The position numbers and the translations under genes are program-made. From Nymphaea colorata (taxonomy: Eukaryota; Streptophyta; Magnoliopsida; Nymphaeales; Nymphaeaceae): 64,000 nt of DNA. The notes below the pieces were generated by a model. That model saw only the letters and a list, made by a program, of their open reading frames with translations. It did not search any database and was not told the DNA's origin. This document shows positions 59,435 to 64,000 of the stretch, piece by piece. The DNA is taken from positions 12,326,106-12,390,105 of the forward strand of contig NC_045141.1 of NCBI RefSeq assembly GCF_008831285.2. The letters run 5' to 3'. Within the stretch, counting starts at the first letter, position 1, and each line of letters starts with the position of its first letter.

Positions 59435-61648
59435 TGAACTTTCAAATGAACAAAATGAGTATTTCATCATACTAAAGCTGAAGTCTCCACCCATCATCCC
59501 CTTCCTCAAAAAGTTAGCACCCAAATTTATGAACAATTCTTTGCAAAGAAACTGCGTTGGAAAGAGGTTTCTGCATTAGTGCCGACCAAGAGGTTCTATC
59601 TTCTACCCTTGGGTCTATGGGTGCTTTGTTTGATGAAGAAGGAACAATTGTTTAAATTGTTCTTTGCAAAAAGACGATACAGAGGAATTTATTTGGAGCG
59701 AGGAATGTCCCTCTTTCGTCTTCAAGTTGTTGTAAGTTGAATGCCCGCAAAACCTCCATAGAATTTTCCAGTATTCCCAACTTAGGAGAGATGTACTACA
59801 CGATCCAGAAAATGATATTGGCTGAAAGAGTTGACGGCATCCCAACAACTTGTAGGAATGACCCATGAGAATGGCATCCAGTTGAATGCCTTGGGCCTTC
59901 TTTTGTTCATGTTGGCACCAGTGGCTGAGATACGTGAGGGCGAGACTGGAATCTTTTATTAGAATCATATTTCTTTTCCACTGACTGCCGCTTGATCTCT
60001 TTTTTGACATGCCACAAAAATCACAATCTTCTTTTTCAATAGAATCTATCTACTTGGCATACAATTGTTAGGACGTGTGTTTGGTGTACTTAGGGGCGGA
60101 GCTAAGGTAGAGCCCGCATTGGCTTTAGCCCCACCTCAATTTTTTTTTTTAAATTTACGTGTAAATTTTAGAAAATTTCACTCGTTCTATATAAAATTTT
60201 TGAAAAATAATATTTCGGCTTTAGTCAAAATTTAGAAAATTTTCTGGCTTCACTTTTGGTTGTACGTAGTTAAAACCTAGTTGTGCATTAATCTAGTTTC
60301 TTTATCTCATAATAAGAACTTGACAATGTTTCACTTTCTCGCAATGCCTCTTTAAACAACACCAGCAACATGGTAAATGATTTGTTATTCCCTCCATGAA
60401 GACACTTTATGTGAAAGAATCACACAAGAAAACATAATGTAGTAAATCTTGTTCATCCTATATACAATCTTGTTCAATATAAATCACCAACTTCAATAAA
60501 GATACAGATTTCTCGTTATCCTTTTGTAGGTGTATCTTCTTCATTATTCATATCAAAATTTGTGCTAGACATTTTACATATGTCATGAAACATGCCACTA
60601 GATTGTAAACCCTTACATTTTAGGCCACAATGAATTAGTAATGATAATAATAAAATAAAAAAATGAAACGATAATTAATTTTAATAAATTAAAAAATTAT
60701 TAAAGTATTAGTGAACTGGTGCATTGCTTGCCATGGCAACGCTTCCGTTATTGTGAGGGCACAACTCTGTGCTGTGTTTGTCCTTCCATTCTTTGAGAAT
60801 TTTGTTGTTGATAGTTTTTTTTTTTCTTTTTTTTTAAAGGGTGAATGATTCATTTCACTGCTCACACTGGGATGTGACAGTCAGTCCTCTAAGATTTGAG
60901 TACAAGTCCTTAGAGGAGGTGGACCACCTTGCCACCTAGTGTGCTACCACCCTTCGGGAAGTTATTACTTGTCATGTGCCTTGGTGTGTTGACTTCATCG
61001 CTGGTGGTGTGCCTTTGAGCCTTTCGTCAAGGTACGTAGTCTTCTTTAGTTTATCTCATGCACAAGAACTACACGTTAATGCAGTAACCCTTGCATGGAC
61101 AATATGTGATTTTCTCTTGGGCTTCCCTATATTATTTCTTGATAATTTTGAACTGCATACATGAAAATGCTGATGTGTGCATGCATCAATTAGCACATAA
61201 CGACTTTAAGATGATGATGCACTATTATGCCTAAGGAGTGTAAATTTTGTTTCCCTTGCATGATAGCAAAAAAACTCATGCATATATATTAATGGCAACA
61301 TAACATCAGTGGTTTGAAATGCTTAGTGGTATATTTGCATGGCATAGTTATGTTTTAATACACATAGAAAGAAATTTGTACACACGCTAAGGCATCAGGA
61401 AGAACGAGTTCTCTGCTTAACCATAGTAGAAAAAAAGAAGGCTGGTTTTTCCTTAACTTCATTTTTACCTCAGCCTTTTGTGTCTTCTGTCTTGGCTCCT
61501 CACATTCTTTTAAGATGTTTGTCGCTGCTGAACCTTTACTTGATAGAGTTTCTTTTACATACTCTGATTTCTTAAGTCATAATCTGAGACACAACCAAAC
61601 TATGGGTAAACAGAACAAATATTTTTAAGTACAAATAAATGAACGGAA

Positions 61649-61650
<2 letters not shown>
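59435..61650. other. Intergenic, no gene recognised
   Basis: A minus-strand frame at 59.6-60.0 kb is open for 131 codons but shows no domain. At 60.09-60.27 kb a GGGGCGGAGCTAAGG fragment resembles ends of CAGTGGCGGAG-type elements. No exon supported. Confidence 0.4.
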
Positions 61651-61698
<48 letters not shown>

Positions 61699-61752
61699 GT
61701 CACGGAATGTACTGTGCAAACAGTGAAACCAGCGACCCGTCGCTTTTTTTAG

Positions 61753-61782
<30 letters not shown>
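61651..61782. repeat. Two (AT)n microsatellites with similar flanks
   Basis: AT runs 61651-61691 and 61756-61782, each next to a copy of CACGGAATGTACTGTGCAAACAGTGAAACC-like sequence (also at 61.84 kb), suggesting local duplication. Confidence 0.8.
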
Positions 61783-61783
<1 letters not shown>

Positions 61784-62035
61784 ACACTAAAAAATAAATA
61801 AACAATAATAGTTGAGCCATGGGGTTTGTTGGATTCATAAGTCTCACTGTGTGAACAGTGAAACCCTCGGCCCACTCAAATAATAACTAAAATAAACAAA
61901 TAAAAATAAAACTTACTTTGGGTTCAATCAGCATTGTGCAGCCGGTAACAGCGGACTGCCGAAGGTGGCCGCTGCTAGCCAGTCGGCTAAATTCTTAGAA
62001 ATTCGAGAAAAACTAGAAAAAAGAAGGGGAGGGGG

Positions 62036-62038
<3 letters not shown>

Positions 62039-62096
<58 letters not shown>
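62039..62096. repeat. (AT)n microsatellite followed by (AC)n
   Basis: About 58 bp AT then GACACACACAC. Generates IYIYIY frames. Confidence 0.93.
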
Positions 62097-62106
<10 letters not shown>

Positions 62107-62159
62107 CAAAAAGAGAAAAAAAGAGAGAAAGCAAGGACTTACCAATCCTGAGACCCGCA

Positions 62160-62570
62160 TGTCGGACTGTATCAGAGTCGAGCCAAGCTCCAGCACGGTC
62201 AGTTTGCCTCGACTCATGTAATGCTCCGCTCAAGCTCGAGTCAACCTATATAAGATCAGTTCAAGCTCGACTTGATGAATTAAGTCCTAGCTGAGTTCAA
62301 CTCATTTAAGTTTGTTTACCAACTCCCTATTTGCGTTGATCTCCTTCCTTAGTTTTAAGTTTGTAAATCACAAAAAAAAAAAAGGTAGCCTATATTAACA
62401 AAGTGTATTCGAGTTTAATCGAGTCTAGTTCATGTAAGTAGAACTCAATTCGTTTGTAAACTTGAGTTTTCAGTTTAGCCCAAGAATGCGTTGAGCTCAA
62501 GTTGAGCTTAATCCAGTGAGTTCAAGTCAACCTCGAGTTGGCTCGACCCACTGTACAACTCTACCCACAT
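62160..62570. repeat. TCGAGC/CTCGA-rich repeat, second locus
   Basis: Recurrent AGCTCGAGT, CGAGTCAACCT and GAGTTCAA motifs like those at 54.6-55.08 kb, but more diverged and split by AT-rich sequence. Confidence 0.5.
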
Positions 62571-63420
62571 TAGAGGAGAGTATTTTTGCCCTTTATAAAA
62601 GGAACTTCAATTCTCCCACACCTTTTACAAAATTTTCATAAATGCTATCATAATTTAAAGACACTCTTTCTTCCTCAATTTTTACAAATGAAATTGTAGA
62701 AAGATATCTGTGACCCCTTATTGTGCAAATTTAGAAGTTTGCTTGTTTTCAAGTTTTGAAAAGAGGGTTTAAACTTTGTAAAATATGTTTTACCCGATTT
62801 CAACTTTTAGAAATTAAAAAAAAAGCTTTCGTACCATTTAAAAAAAAAAAAATCAAATTTTAAGACACTTTCAAACCGAGTCTTTCGGATCCGAATCTAG
62901 CTAAAGTTTTATTTAATGGTTCTGATCTTTTAGTTAAGAGGAGTTTACGACATGTAGTATCTGGAATATTAAGAAAATTAGTAATGATGATTATTTGAAT
63001 TTTTATTAATTAACAAACGGTAATCATAGACCTGCATTTGTTATGAAACTTGAATTGGATTTCAATATGAATTTCTAGGTATATTGGCAGGCTTAGCATT
63101 TTATGTGCATTCAGTTTGTTGTATGTGAATATTCTTGTTTTATGAATAGGATTGGGCTCAATAGCAAATATGTAATTGAAATTATTGAAATTGTACCTTT
63201 GTGTATTGTGGATCTATTTAAGTTTAGAATTGGATCCAAATTGTTGATGTTAATGTATGAAATCATGATGGCTATAAATGGTATTGAGCCCTAACCTGCT
63301 ATTCATTTTGTTTATATGCATTTAGTATATGCAGTTAAGTGAAACGATATGAGCAAACAAATATTATCAATATAAGAATATACATATTGCTCTCAAACAT
63401 TAATACACCATCTGGCCTGG
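62571..63420. other. Intergenic, no gene recognised
   Basis: AT-rich. A 63-codon + strand frame at 63103-63294 has no recognisable domain and I do not call it. Confidence 0.4.
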
Positions 63421-63426
63421 CCTTAA

Positions 63427-64000
63427 GGGGCCGTTTGATGGCTGCAAATATGGAAATGGAAAAAATTTTCAGAAATAAATTTCTGGAATTGATTAATGGG
63501 AAATAAAATTCCATATTTCCAAAACCACCTTGTGTTTGTTATGAAGGAATTATTTTTTTGGAAAAAAATTTTTTTGTTTGATGAAAAAAATTGGAATTGG
63601 TGGAAATGAAGGGAAAAGAGGAAGAAGGAAGGGGAAAGAGGTGCTGTGCGACGGACGATGCCCTCCCTCCTTTCCTTCTTCTTTCCTCCCTCCTCCTCCT
63701 TCCTTGCCTTCTTCCTCCTCCCTCCTTCCCTTCTTCTTTCCTCCCTCCTCCTCCTTCCTTGCCTTCTTCCTCCTCCCTCCTTCCCTTCCTCTCCCTTCTT
63801 CTCCTTCCCTTCTTCCCTTCTTCTTCCTCCCTCCTTCCCTTCCTCTCTTCTTCTCCTTCCCTTCTTCCCTTATTCTTCCTCCCTCCTTCCCTTCTTCTTC
63901 CTTCCCCTCCATTCTTCCTCCTCCCTCCAACGGTAAAAAAAAAATTTTTGGAAAAATTTTTCCACCCCTCTGGCTAGAAAAATTTTACCAGAAATATATT
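63427..64000. mobile_element. Candidate MITE with GGGGCCGTTTGATGG terminus, running to the window end
   Basis: GGGGCCGTTTGATGG is a start typical of plant non-autonomous DNA transposons. It is followed by TGGAAATGG / TTTCTGGAA / TTCCATATTTCC motifs that reappear inverted near the end of the window (AAAATTTTTGG, TTTTACCAGAAATA). The far end and target duplication are not visible. Confidence 0.4.
63665..63930. repeat. Polypyrimidine minisatellite with a 55-bp tandem unit
   Basis: Units 63665-63719 and 63720-63774 are almost identical (TTCTTCTTTCCTCCCTCCTC core, exactly 55 bp apart), then degenerate TCCCTTCTTC repeats to about 63930. One strand is nearly all C/T, the other all G/A; Pro/Ser/Leu and Glu/Gly/Lys frames here are artefacts. 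Confidence 0.88.

Noticed and set aside
59615-60010. 131-codon minus-strand frame in the right intergenic region
   Set aside because: No recognisable motif, no splice partner, composition like surrounding DNA.
63550-63977. Long Glu/Gly/Lys- and Pro/Ser/Leu-rich frames
   Set aside because: Both strands are open because the DNA is a stop-poor polypurine/polypyrimidine repeat; no domain.
1-64000. CRISPR arrays, bacterial operons, toxin or phage-defence systems
   Set aside because: No direct-repeat/spacer arrays or prokaryotic gene organisation; the window is a plant nuclear locus.

Overview
This is nuclear DNA of a flowering plant. The evidence is spliced genes with plant-type introns, a plant cell-wall GH3 enzyme, Ty1/copia elements primed from initiator-Met tRNA, short hAT-like inverted-repeat elements, and many long (AT)n runs in an AT-rich background. 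Long TE-filled introns would suit a magnoliid or early-diverging angiosperm, but that is only a guess. I found no CRISPR array, operon, tRNA or rRNA gene, and no convincing new multi-gene system. The notable biology is how one gene has been expanded and dissected by nested transposons.

Layout. (1) 1-2.88 kb, + strand: the last exon of a gene entering from the left, encoding the C-terminus of a probable tail-anchored membrane protein. (2) 3.80-7.06 kb, - strand: a complete six-exon beta-xylosidase / alpha-L-arabinofuranosidase (GH3, BXL6-like, 790 aa), convergent with gene 1, with one GC-AG intron. (3) 7.06-10.3 kb: intergenic, with a tandem duplication near 7.7 kb. (4) 10.3-53.02 kb, - strand: one phosphoglycerate-mutase-like (histidine phosphatase superfamily) gene. 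Ten exons, only about 1 kb of coding sequence, span 42.7 kb. They splice in frame to 283 aa, or 341 aa with an in-frame leader exon that resembles a plastid targeting peptide. (5) 53.1-64 kb: intergenic, with satellite-like, TCGAGC-rich and polypyrimidine repeats and no convincing gene.

Transposons inside the phosphatase gene. Intron 8 (20.1 kb) holds an orphan Ty3/gypsy chromodomain fragment, two MITE-like elements and three copia elements. Copia A sits inside the second MITE and is itself split by copia B. Copia C lies beside them and has lost its 5' LTR. Intron 7 (7.9 kb) holds copia D in antisense orientation and one copy of a ~0.6 kb repeat. Introns 1, 3 and 4 hold smaller inverted-repeat elements, three of them with 8-bp target duplications (one imperfect). 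Target-site duplications give the order: MITE, then A, then B. All copia polyproteins are broken; B is the closest to intact.

The two complete genes look functional: all junctions join in frame and the catalytic motifs are present. Exon boundaries were read by eye from splice signals, phase and remembered family motifs, not from transcripts.
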